A stretch of 64,000 nt of DNA from Uliginosibacterium sp. 31-16 (GTDB taxonomy: Bacteria; Pseudomonadota; Gammaproteobacteria; Burkholderiales; Rhodocyclaceae), in the NCBI RefSeq assembly GCF_030730865.1, contig NZ_JAVALZ010000001.1:682001-746000 (forward strand). Direction: 5' to 3'. Positions within the stretch are counted from its first letter, which is position 1. Each line of letters starts with the position of its first letter. The position numbers were made by a program, and so were the translations under genes. The notes beneath the pieces are model-generated. The model was not told the origin of the DNA. It worked only from the letters and a program-made list of their open reading frames with translations, and did no database searches. This document shows positions 53,940-61,959 of this stretch, one piece after another.

Positions 53940-54599
53940 CTACATCAACGCCACCAGCACATCCTTCAGCGATTCCAGCACCGACACGCCATAGCGCCGG
54001 ATGTCGGCATCGGGCTTGAGCAGGTCCGGCACCATCACGACATTCATGCTGGCCGACACAGCCGCACGCACACCGGCATTCGAATCTTCCAGTGCCAGAC
54101 AGTCGCGCGGTTCGACGCTCAGACGTGCGGCGGCCAGTTCATAGATATCCGGCGCCGGCTTGCCGCGGGACACTTCGTCACCACACGCCAGCGCCTGGAA
54201 ATGCTGCAGCAGATGGGCCCGCATCAGCTTGGCCTCGGCACGCGTCCGTCGCGTCGACGTCGCCACCGCACACGGGATGCGCGCACCAGCCAGATACTCC
54301 AGCAACTCGCGCGCAAACGGCTTGAGCGGAATGTCTCCAGCCACGATGGCCGCCTCATAGAGTTCGCCGAAACGCTGACGATGCGCCTCGATCGGAAAGT
54401 CTGCGCCGAAGGCCTGCAGGATCAGCTTGTCCGAGTCCTTCGAGTTGAGGCCCACCATCGACAGGCCGACCTCCTGCGACCAGGCTACGCCAAGCTCGCG
54501 GGAAGCCTGCTCGAAGAAACCCAGGGCAACGCGCTCGGAATCGAGCAGCAGGCCGTCCATGTCAAAGATGACGGCGCGGGGGCGAGTGAGAGTAAGCAT
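53940..54599 (-). CDS. HAD-superfamily hydrolase (subfamily IA, beta-phosphoglucomutase-like)
   Basis: A 219-residue phosphatase or mutase. Motif I with the nucleophile Asp is AVIFDMDGLLLDSE near residue 10, motif II is AVATSTRRTRAEAK, motif III has Lys in CGDEVSRGKPAPDIY and motif IV is CLALEDSNAGVRAA. The inserted four-helix cap between residues about 20 and 85 places it with sugar phosphatases and beta-phosphoglucomutases. The true substrate is unknown. Confidence 0.9.
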   Translation of the reverse strand: MLTLTRPRAVIFDMDGLLLDSERVALGFFEQASRELGVAWSQEVGLSMVGLNSKDSDKLILQAFGADFPIEAHRQRFGELYEAAIVAGDIPLKPFARELLEYLAGARIPCAVATSTRRTRAEAKLMRAHLLQHFQALACGDEVSRGKPAPDIYELAAARLSVEPRDCLALEDSNAGVRAAVSASMNVVMVPDLLKPDADIRRYGVSVLESLKDVLVALM

Positions 54600-54698
54600 G
54601 AGAACCAGAAGTAGAAAGTGGGGTTGGAGGGGAGTGAAGTTTCCGTCGGTTTCGCCAGCGCTGATCTGGCCGACACCCGACTATCCACGCCCCGCGCC
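54600..54698 (-). repeat. Second copy of the purine-rich hairpin repeat
   Basis: GAAAGTGGGGTTGGAGGGGAG, TTTCCGTCGG, and CCGACACCCGACTATCCAC repeat the arrangement seen at 14051-14120. It lies between rng and the HAD gene. Confidence 0.4.
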
Positions 54699-56153
54699 CT
54701 ATAACAAAACAATATCGAACTGCTCCGGTGTATAGCTGGACTCGGCATGGAAGGAAATCGGCTTGCCGATGAAATCCTGCAGATTGGCAATCGCTTGGGC
54801 TTCTTCATCGTGAAACAGGTTCACCACACTCGGCGCGGCGAGAATGCGGAATTCTTTCGCGGTGAACTGGCGGGCCTCGCGCACCACTTCACGCATCACT
54901 TCGTAAGCCACCGTGCGTGCGGTCTTCACTTCGCCACGTCCGCCGCAGGTGGGACAGGCTTCGCACAGTACGTGCGCAAGGGATTCGCGGGTGCGCTTGC
55001 GCGTCATTTCCACCAGTCCCAGCGAGGTAAAGCCACCGACCGAGACCTTGGTGTGGTCACGCACCAGCGCCTTGGTGAGCTCGGCCAGCACGGAGAGGCG
55101 ATGTTCTTCGTTCTCCATGTCAATGAAGTCGAGCAGGATGATGCCGCCCAGATTGCGCAGGCGCAGCTGACGGGCGATGGCCTGCGCGGCCTCCAGATTG
55201 GTCTTGAAGATGGTGTCGTCGAAGGTGCGCGCACCGACGAAGCCGCCGGTATTCACGTCGATGGTGCACAGGGCTTCGGTCTGGTCGATGATCAGGTAGC
55301 CGCCACTCTTGAGGTCAACGCGCCGGGCCAGCGCCTTCTGGATCTCGTCTTCCACGCCATGCAGGTCAAACAGCGGGCGCTCGCCGGAATAGTGGTCCAG
55401 CAGGCCGGCTACGCGCGGCATGTAATCGGCGGCAAACTGGCAGAGTTTCTGGAAGTTCTCACGCGAGTCGATCACCACCTTTTCGGTGTCGGCGCCGATC
55501 AGGTCACGCAGCACACGCTGCGCCAGATTCAGATCGCGGTACAGCAGGGTCGGCGGCTTGCCATCCATGCGCTTTTGCTGGATTTCGGCCCAGGATTTGC
55601 TCAGATAGGCGATATCGGCAGCCAGTTCCTCGTCTCCCGCCTGCTCCGCCTGGGTGCGCACGATGAAACCGCCCTTCTCCTCGACCGGCAGCAAACCCTG
55701 CACGCGTGCGCGCAGCGCCTCACGCCCCGCCTCGCTCTCGATGCGCTGGGAGATGCCGATGTGCTTGTCCTGCGGCAGATACACCAGCAGGCGGCCGGCA
55801 ATCGAAATCTGCGTGGACAGACGCGCGCCCTTGCTTCCGATCGGGTCCTTGAGCACCTGCACGATCAGCGACTGACCTTCGTTGAGGATGCGTTCGATCG
55901 GACGCTGCGCCTCGCCCGCAGCACGGTCCAGCCAGATATCGGCAACGTGCAGGAAGGCCGTACGCTCCAATCCGATGTCGATGAACGCCGACTGCATGCC
56001 CGGCAGCACGCGGACCACCTTGCCCAGATAAATATTGCCGACGAAACCGCGCGAATGCTCGCGCTCGATGTGCAATTCCTGCACCACGCCGTTGTAAAGC
56101 AGCGCAACGCGCGTCTCCTGCGGCGTGAAATTGATGAGATAAGCCTCGCTCAT
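54699..56153 (-). CDS. rng: Ribonuclease G
   Basis: A 484-residue endoribonuclease of the RNase E/G family, acting in 16S rRNA 5' end maturation and mRNA decay. An S1-type RNA-binding domain is at residues about 36-125 (GNIYLGKVVRVLPGMQSAFIDIG). The catalytic core has CTIDVNTGGFVGARTF and ILLDFIDMENEEH with the metal-binding Asp residues, and the zinc-link CPTCGGRG follows. Length fits RNase G, not the much longer RNase E. The start at 56153 has the usual MSEAYLINFTPQE. Confidence 0.95.
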   Translation of the reverse strand: MSEAYLINFTPQETRVALLYNGVVQELHIEREHSRGFVGNIYLGKVVRVLPGMQSAFIDIGLERTAFLHVADIWLDRAAGEAQRPIERILNEGQSLIVQVLKDPIGSKGARLSTQISIAGRLLVYLPQDKHIGISQRIESEAGREALRARVQGLLPVEEKGGFIVRTQAEQAGDEELAADIAYLSKSWAEIQQKRMDGKPPTLLYRDLNLAQRVLRDLIGADTEKVVIDSRENFQKLCQFAADYMPRVAGLLDHYSGERPLFDLHGVEDEIQKALARRVDLKSGGYLIIDQTEALCTIDVNTGGFVGARTFDDTIFKTNLEAAQAIARQLRLRNLGGIILLDFIDMENEEHRLSVLAELTKALVRDHTKVSVGGFTSLGLVEMTRKRTRESLAHVLCEACPTCGGRGEVKTARTVAYEVMREVVREARQFTAKEFRILAAPSVVNLFHDEEAQAIANLQDFIGKPISFHAESSYTPEQFDIVLL

Positions 56154-56242
56154 GGGAGCACCCGGAATTTTGTAAGTCCCGTCATTCTACCGGCAAGGGC
56201 TTGATCACCCGTTATCATCCTGCCCATTCAGGAGATGCGGCA

Positions 56243-57421
56243 GTGACAGACAACTACGATGTGGTGGTAATCGGCGCCGGCGCGGCCGGCATGATGTGCG
56301 CGGGCGTGGCCGGGCAACGTGGCCGACGCGTGCTGGTCATCGACCACGCCGAAGCGCTGGCCGAGAAGATCCGCATCTCCGGTGGCGGGCGCTGCAATTT
56401 CACCAACCTGCAGGCCGGACCGGCGAATTACCACTCCACCAACCCGCATTTCTGCCGCTCAGCCCTGTCACGCTACACGCCGCAGGATTTCCTGGGCCTG
56501 ATGCAGCGCCATGGCATCCGCTGGAACGAGAAGCACAAAGGCCAGCTGTTCTGCGACAACTCCGCGCAGGACATCATCGACATGCTGGTCGCCGAGTGCA
56601 ACGCCGGCAACGTGGCTTGGCGCCGGCCCTGCAAGGTGGAATCGCTGCGCCGCGAAGCGACGTGCTGGCAGCTTGCCACCAGCACTGGCGCGGTGACGGC
56701 AGAGTCGGTCGTGATCGCCACCGGCGGCCTGTCGATTCCGAAAATTGGCGCCACCGATTTCGGCCACCGCATCGCGCGCCAGTTCGACATCCCGGTGATT
56801 GCGCCACGCCCCGGCCTCGTGCCGCTGACCTTCGACGCCGACAGCGCCCCCTTTGCCGAACTGGCCGGGATCGCCCTGGAGGTGGAACTCTCCTGCAACG
56901 ACGGTTTCTTCCGCGAGGATCTGCTGATCACCCATCGCGGCCTCTCGGGTCCGGCGATCCTGCAGATCTCCTCGTACTGGACGCCCGGTGACGCCCTGCG
57001 CATCAATCTGCTGCCCGAACTGAAAGTGGAGGACGAACTGCTCGCCGCCAAGCAGGGTGCGCGCCAGCACGTCGTCAGCGTGGTGGCGCAATGGCTGCCG
57101 CGGCGCATGACGGAGTTGCTGGTGGAGCGTGCGGGGCTGGCGGGACGACCGATTGCCGAAGCCAGCGACAAGGCCCTGCGGCTACTTGCCGCCAGCATCA
57201 ATCGCTGGGAACTCACCCCCTCCGGCTCGGAAGGCTACCGCAAGGCAGAAGTCACCTTGGGCGGCGTCGACACCCGCGCGCTGGACCAGAAAACCATGAT
57301 GGCACGCAGCCAGCCGGGGCTGCATTTTGTTGGCGAGGTCATGGACGTGACCGGCTGGCTCGGCGGCTACAACTTCCAGTGGGCCTGGGCCAGTGGCTAC
57401 GCTGCAGGAATGGCGGTTTGA
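56243..57421 (+). CDS. BaiN/HI0933-family FAD-dependent oxidoreductase
   Basis: A 392-residue flavoprotein. The N-terminal dinucleotide-binding motif VVVIGAGAAGMMCAGVAG is near residue 6; EKIRISGGGRCNFTNL near residue 42 is the family signature. ATGGLSIPKIGATDFGHRIA lies in the middle, and the end is GGVDTRALDQKTM plus TGWLGGYNFQWAWASGYAA. The family includes BaiN-like reductases and proteins of unclear substrate. GTG at 56243 is preceded by AGGAG at eight bases. It is divergent from rng. Confidence 0.9.
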   Translation: MTDNYDVVVIGAGAAGMMCAGVAGQRGRRVLVIDHAEALAEKIRISGGGRCNFTNLQAGPANYHSTNPHFCRSALSRYTPQDFLGLMQRHGIRWNEKHKGQLFCDNSAQDIIDMLVAECNAGNVAWRRPCKVESLRREATCWQLATSTGAVTAESVVIATGGLSIPKIGATDFGHRIARQFDIPVIAPRPGLVPLTFDADSAPFAELAGIALEVELSCNDGFFREDLLITHRGLSGPAILQISSYWTPGDALRINLLPELKVEDELLAAKQGARQHVVSVVAQWLPRRMTELLVERAGLAGRPIAEASDKALRLLAASINRWELTPSGSEGYRKAEVTLGGVDTRALDQKTMMARSQPGLHFVGEVMDVTGWLGGYNFQWAWASGYAAGMAV

Positions 57422-57454
57422 GCGCGCCGCGGTAAAGGCTTCAGGCGAATGGCT

Positions 57455-57561
57455 GGAGAGCCGCTTCTGACAAGGTTTTCCGGCACACCATCCTGAAGAC
57501 CCTTACCAGCCAATCCTCTGCAGCACTGCCGCCCGAAGAAGCCCGCCAGATGCGGCTCTCC
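57455..57561 (+). repeat. Copy 11 of the 107-bp element (best copy)
   Basis: GGAGAGCCGCTTCTG at 57455-57469 and its inverted counterpart CAGATGCGGCTCTCC at 57547-57561 differ at one position. GAAGA anchors are at offset 40 (57495) and offset 80 (57535). It lies between converging genes. Confidence 0.88.
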
Positions 57562-57588
57562 GGGCCCCATCCCGCGTAGCCCTGCTAT

Positions 57589-59487
57589 TCAAACCTCGCC
57601 GATTTCTTCCAGCTCGGTCTGGATTTCCAGCCAGCGCTCTTCGCCCGCATCGATACTGCTGGCGAGCTCGCCCTGGCGCTTGAGCAGACTCTGCACCAGC
57701 GCGTTGTCGCCCGCCGCGTAGAGCGCCGGATCGGACACGCGCTCGTCGAGCAGCTTCTTCTCGCCCTGCCAGCCCTGCAGCTTGCGTTCGAGCTGTTCGA
57801 GTTCCTTCACCAGCGGGCGGCGGCGAACCAGCTTTGCCTGCCGATCCGCCTTGTCGGCTTCGCGCGCAGCAATCCGCGCAACCTTGTCGCTATCCACATT
57901 CGCCGCCGCTTCGCGGTTGCGGCGTGCATCCAGCCACACGAGGTAGTCCTCGATGTCGCCATCGAAAGGCACGGCGGCACCATCCGCGACCAGCAGGAAG
58001 TCGTCGCACACCGTACGCAGCAAGGCGCGGTCGTGACTCACCAGCACCATGCTGCCTTCGTACTCGGCCAGCGCCAGCGTCAGCGCGTGGCGCATTTCCA
58101 GATCGAGGTGGTTGGTCGGCTCATCGAGCAGCAGCAGATTCGGTTTGTGGCGGATAAGCAGGGCCAGCGCCAGACGCGATTTCTCGCCGCCCGAAAACGG
58201 CCCGACCTTGGCGTCCGCCATCGGCCCGCGAAAATCGAAACCGCCGAGGTAGTCGCGCAGATCCTGTTCGCGCGTCAGCGGTTCCTGGCGGACCAGATGC
58301 TGCAGCGGTGATTCATCCGGACGCAGCTGTTCGAGCTGATGCTGGGCGAAGTAGCCGAGCACCACGCCCTTGCCGAGCAAGAAGGTGCCGCTTTGCGTGG
58401 CCAGATCACCGGCGAGCAGCTTGATCAGGGTGGACTTGCCGGCGCCGTTCGGGCCAAGCAGGCCAAGACGCGCACCAGGGCGCAATTCGAGTTTCACGCG
58501 CTCGAGAATGGTCTTGTCGCCATAGCCGAGCTTCACATCCTTGATCGTCACCATCGGGTCCGGCGCCCGATCCGGCACCGGGAAGGCGAAGTCGAACGGC
58601 GTGTCGACGTGGGCGGCGGTGATGCGCTCCATGCGCGCCAGCGCCTTGATGCGGCTCTGCGCCTGACGGGCCTTCGTCGCCTGCGCACGGAAGCGGTCGA
58701 TGTACTTCTGCAGGTGCGCCACCTCGCGCTGCTGCTTCTCGAACAGGGCCTGCTGCTGGGAAAGCTGGGCGGCGTGCTGGTCTTCGAAGGAGTCGTAATC
58801 GCCCGTATAGAGCGTGAGCTTCTGCGATTCGAGAAAAGCGATGTGGGTGACGCAGGCATCGAGGAAATCCCGGTCGTGCGAGATCAGCAGCAAGGTGCCG
58901 CGATACGCCGCCAGCCACTTCTCCAGCCACACCACGGCATCCAGATCGAGGTGATTGGTCGGCTCATCGAGCAGCAGCAGGTCGGAGCGGCACATCAGGG
59001 CCTGCGCGAGGTTCAGGCGCATGCGCCAGCCGCCGGAGAAATCCGACACCGGCCGCACGAAATCCGCATCGCCAAAGCCGAGGCCGTGCAGCAGCGTCGA
59101 AGCCCGCGCATTCGCCGAATAACCTTCGATTTCCTGCAGGCGGGTGTGCAGCTCACCAATGCGATGGCCGTCATGGGCGGCTTCGGCCGCCGCCAGATCG
59201 CGCTCGACGCGGCGCAGCTCGGCGTCGCCATCCAGCACGTATTCCAGCGCCGTGCTGGTTAGCGCCGGGGTTTCCTGCGCCACATGGGCGATAGTCCAGC
59301 CGGAGGGGATGTCGAGGTCGCCCATGTCCTGATGCAGCTCGCCACGCAGCAGGGCGAACAGGCTGGACTTGCCCGTGCCGTTCGCGCCGACCACGCCAAC
59401 GCGCCAGCCGGGGTGAATCTGCAGGGAGAGGTTTTCGATCAGGCGGCGGGCGCCGCGGGCGAGAGCAAGATTACGGAACTGGATCAA
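57589..59487 (-). CDS. ABC-F family ATPase (YheS-like)
   Basis: A ribosome-associated type ABC-F protein of about 632 residues with two ATPase domains and no membrane part. Domain 1 has GANGTGKSS and LLLLDEPTNHLDLDAV; the linker is rich in Gln/Lys (QQQALFEKQQREVAHLQKY). Domain 2 has GPNGAGKST and a second LLLLDEPTNHLDL. The C-terminal coiled coil is rich in Lys/Glu. The proposed TTG start at 59487 gives the family opening LIQFRNLALARGARRL; an ATG at 59547 would add 20 unrelated residues. ABC-F proteins ease ribosome stalling. Confidence 0.92.
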   Translation of the reverse strand: MIQFRNLALARGARRLIENLSLQIHPGWRVGVVGANGTGKSSLFALLRGELHQDMGDLDIPSGWTIAHVAQETPALTSTALEYVLDGDAELRRVERDLAAAEAAHDGHRIGELHTRLQEIEGYSANARASTLLHGLGFGDADFVRPVSDFSGGWRMRLNLAQALMCRSDLLLLDEPTNHLDLDAVVWLEKWLAAYRGTLLLISHDRDFLDACVTHIAFLESQKLTLYTGDYDSFEDQHAAQLSQQQALFEKQQREVAHLQKYIDRFRAQATKARQAQSRIKALARMERITAAHVDTPFDFAFPVPDRAPDPMVTIKDVKLGYGDKTILERVKLELRPGARLGLLGPNGAGKSTLIKLLAGDLATQSGTFLLGKGVVLGYFAQHQLEQLRPDESPLQHLVRQEPLTREQDLRDYLGGFDFRGPMADAKVGPFSGGEKSRLALALLIRHKPNLLLLDEPTNHLDLEMRHALTLALAEYEGSMVLVSHDRALLRTVCDDFLLVADGAAVPFDGDIEDYLVWLDARRNREAAANVDSDKVARIAAREADKADRQAKLVRRRPLVKELEQLERKLQGWQGEKKLLDERVSDPALYAAGDNALVQSLLKRQGELASSIDAGEERWLEIQTELEEIGEV

Positions 59488-59552
59488 GGCGCAGGTGTCT
59501 GGGACAATTGGAAGCGAACCGCATTTTACAGGCCCGCGCGGCCACATCGACC

Positions 59553-60245
59553 ATGTCCATCAAGAAGCTGTGCTTTCTTCTGCTGCTGCCGCTCTGCGCC
59601 CAGGCTGAAAACGCCGTGCCAAAACCTTCGGCCTCGCTGCCTGCTGCTCCGCTGACCATCGAAGAGGCGCGTGCCCAGCAAGAGCGCGCCGCCGGCATGC
59701 GGCGTGAAGCCGACCGCCTGCGTGCCGAAACCGAAGCCACGCGGGCACGCGACGATGCAGCCTGCCTCCCGAAAATTCTGGTCAATGCCTGCCACGATGA
59801 TGTGCGCAAAGCCTATATCCAGCGCATCACGGTCGTGCGTCAGCTGGAGATCGATGCCAACCAGATCGATCGTATCGCCAAGAGCCGTCAGCTCGAACTG
59901 GAGTCCGCGCTCAAGCAGCCCCCCTCCCCGACTGTTGCGCCCATGCCGGCCAGCAGCCAGCCAGCAGGCCAGCCGCCAAAGCCGGGCGCCAAGCCACTCA
60001 GCAACTCCTCCACTGTGAAAACGGCGCCTGCCGCAACGGTCACCCCGGCAACCCAAGCCAAGGCCGATGCCGCACGGAGCCAGCGCATCAGCGAAGCCGA
60101 GCGCCAGAGACAGACCCGCACCACCGCCGCGGCCGAGCGGGCACGCAAGGCCAGGGAAGATGCAGAGCGCTACGCCCAACGCGCACGCGAACACGCCGAG
60201 AAGAAAGCGCGCAAGGCCAGCGCCTCAACTCCAGCCGGGCAGTAA
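59553..60245 (+). CDS. Secreted coiled-coil protein, function unknown
   Basis: A 230-residue protein with signal peptide MSIKKLCFLLLLPLCAQA. A helical part (residues about 38-110, EEARAQQERAAGMRREADRL and onward) contains two Cys (AACLPKILVNACHDD). A Pro/Ala-rich hinge follows, then a strongly basic helical tail (QRISEAERQRQTRTTAAAER). It may contact peptidoglycan or nucleic acid in the periplasm, which is only inferred. Its stop is one base from the stop of the converging regulator gene. Confidence 0.75.
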   Translation: MSIKKLCFLLLLPLCAQAENAVPKPSASLPAAPLTIEEARAQQERAAGMRREADRLRAETEATRARDDAACLPKILVNACHDDVRKAYIQRITVVRQLEIDANQIDRIAKSRQLELESALKQPPSPTVAPMPASSQPAGQPPKPGAKPLSNSSTVKTAPAATVTPATQAKADAARSQRISEAERQRQTRTTAAAERARKAREDAERYAQRAREHAEKKARKASASTPAGQ

Positions 60246-60246
60246 A

Positions 60247-61089
60247 TCAAGGCAGCAGACTCTGCCGCAGGGATTGCAGTGTATCGCCGGGTACGGCATG
60301 CAACTCACGCCCCAACTGATCCTGAAGGGTGTCAAACACATTCAAGGCAGCACGACGGGCTCCCGATTCACGCAGCAAAGTAATGAGCGTGGCCGCTGCG
60401 TGCTCGTCCAGCGGGTTCTGCTGCGCCAGACGATGTGCGGTCCGGATCGCCTCTGGGGACTGTGGCTGGCGTTGCTGATGCAGGCAACGCGCTTCCATCA
60501 GAGTCAGAAAACAATTGCGCAGGTGTTGCCGGGTCAGATGCAGCCAGCTATCAAATTCATCGCCATCAGAAACCTCGACCCCTTCCAGAAAATCTCCACC
60601 CAGACTTTCCGGCTCCACGCACGCGTGGTGCTGTGACGACTCGGCCAGCTGCAGCTTCGTGAGCCAAGCCACATCCAGGCAGCATCCCGGGGTATGGAAA
60701 AAGCCCAGCCAGGTTCTGTCACTGCGGATGATGTCCGCCACCCCACAGGTGTTCAGCACGGCACGCAGGTTATTGAGTACCTGTCGCAGATTGGTCAAGG
60801 CTGCGGCGTGATTGAGGCGAGGCCACAGAAGACTGGCCAGCTGCTCACGACGCACCCATGTGTTTGCATGTACCGCAAGATAACCAAGTGCCGCGAAGCC
60901 CTTGCGGTACTTCACCTCCCGGCTGACATCCTGTCCATGCACAAGGATCTGCGGACGACCCAGCAATCGAACCGACAGAACTGGCTCGGCAGTGTTCGCA
61001 GACGCTGATATCGCGTCATCCCCTTGCAATAAAATGGCAAACGCATTGTCATCCACACTCGCCTCCGAACCACCGTCTTCTTCAACCAT
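60247..61089 (-). CDS. BTAD/SARP-like transcriptional regulator
   Basis: A 280-residue regulator. Residues about 38-125 resemble an OmpR/SARP winged helix (VRLLGRPQILVHGQDVS, RREQLASLLWPRLNHAAALTNLRQVLNNLRAVLN in part). Residues about 135-280 form a helical bacterial transcriptional activation (BTAD) domain ending AALNVFDTLQDQLGRELHA. Such proteins are common in actinobacteria and less so in betaproteobacteria. No receiver domain or ATPase is attached. It is downstream of a NarL-type regulator and its kinase, and a CRP-like site lies 82 bp before its start. Confidence 0.82.
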   Translation of the reverse strand: MVEEDGGSEASVDDNAFAILLQGDDAISASANTAEPVLSVRLLGRPQILVHGQDVSREVKYRKGFAALGYLAVHANTWVRREQLASLLWPRLNHAAALTNLRQVLNNLRAVLNTCGVADIIRSDRTWLGFFHTPGCCLDVAWLTKLQLAESSQHHACVEPESLGGDFLEGVEVSDGDEFDSWLHLTRQHLRNCFLTLMEARCLHQQRQPQSPEAIRTAHRLAQQNPLDEHAAATLITLLRESGARRAALNVFDTLQDQLGRELHAVPGDTLQSLRQSLLP

Positions 61090-61170
61090 ATGCCATGGTC
61101 ACAGGTGGAAATATTAGGGAGGGGGAGAACACTGGTATGCGCGGGATTTCCCGGTCAAAAATAACAAAAC

Positions 61171-61186
61171 CGTGATTTCCGTCACA
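61171..61186. promoter_or_regulatory. CRP/FNR-type palindromic site upstream of the BTAD regulator
   Basis: CGTGATTTCCGTCACA matches the CRP consensus TGTGA-N6-TCACA at 9 of 10 fixed positions. It is 82-97 bp upstream of the BTAD gene start and behind the NarL-type gene stop. A second palindrome, GGGATTTCCC, lies at 61143-61152, and TTGACC reads toward the gene. Binding by a cAMP-receptor-like protein is inferred. Confidence 0.55.
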
Positions 61187-61257
61187 ATGGTTCACAAGGT
61201 TTTGATGTTGCACAGACGGAATCGGCCACACGTCGTACTGTCCTTGACAGAAAATCC

Positions 61258-61911
61258 TTATACCCGATGACGAATGGCATACTGTCGCAACTCTTTCATG
61301 CCGGACAGTTTGAGTTTTTCAATGATGCGGGCGCAGTATGACTCCACCGTGCGCACGCTGATCGTCAGGGCGTTAGCCATTTCTGTAAGACTCTGCCCGG
61401 CCCCCAGTGCGTCAAGGATCTGGACTTCACGCTCGCTGAGTTGTTCTGACCGATGCGTCCCGTTCGGCAGCGCCGCCCGGCAACCCAGAACTTCAGCTCC
61501 GCGCGGGCTGACAAAGCGGCGTCCAGCCAATACTTCAAGTACTCCCTTGCGCAGCACCCCGGACTCTTCCCGCTTGCTCAGATAACCGTCCGCACCAGAC
61601 CGGAAACCACGCTCGATACTGACTACATCCTCGTGCATGGAATACACCAGAACCCGGATTCCACGTGCCCGCAAAACTCCGATCAGATCAAAACCGGTTT
61701 CCCCGCCCAAAGACAGGTCCACCAAGGCCAGGTCCGCCTGCACCCCGGTAATGGCTGACAAGGTCTCGGCCAAACTGGCGGCCTCGCCGCACACCACATG
61801 ATGGTCCTGTGCCAGTAACAGACTCAGGCCCTGTCGCACAGCCGGGTGATCATCAACCAGCAGTATCCTGGCCCCTTGTCCCGGAATTTTTTCTTGCCGC
61901 ATTGCATCCAT
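61258..61911 (-). CDS. NarL/FixJ-type response regulator
   Basis: A 217-residue two-component regulator. Receiver domain at residues about 14-130: acidic pair LLVDDHPAVRQG, phosphoacceptor Asp65 in LALVDLSLGGETG and Lys in GYLSKREES. A LuxR-type helix-turn-helix is at about 155-215 (LSEREVQILDALGAGQSLTE, then TISVRTVESYCARIIEKL). The start at 61911 has AAGGAG seven bases upstream. It follows the kinase gene by 48 bp in the same direction, so it is the likely partner. Confidence 0.93.
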   Translation of the reverse strand: MDAMRQEKIPGQGARILLVDDHPAVRQGLSLLLAQDHHVVCGEAASLAETLSAITGVQADLALVDLSLGGETGFDLIGVLRARGIRVLVYSMHEDVVSIERGFRSGADGYLSKREESGVLRKGVLEVLAGRRFVSPRGAEVLGCRAALPNGTHRSEQLSEREVQILDALGAGQSLTEMANALTISVRTVESYCARIIEKLKLSGMKELRQYAIRHRV

Positions 61912-61959
61912 TCACGCTCTCCTTGAGCACTGCACCTGCAACATGCGCCGCGCAGCTTT

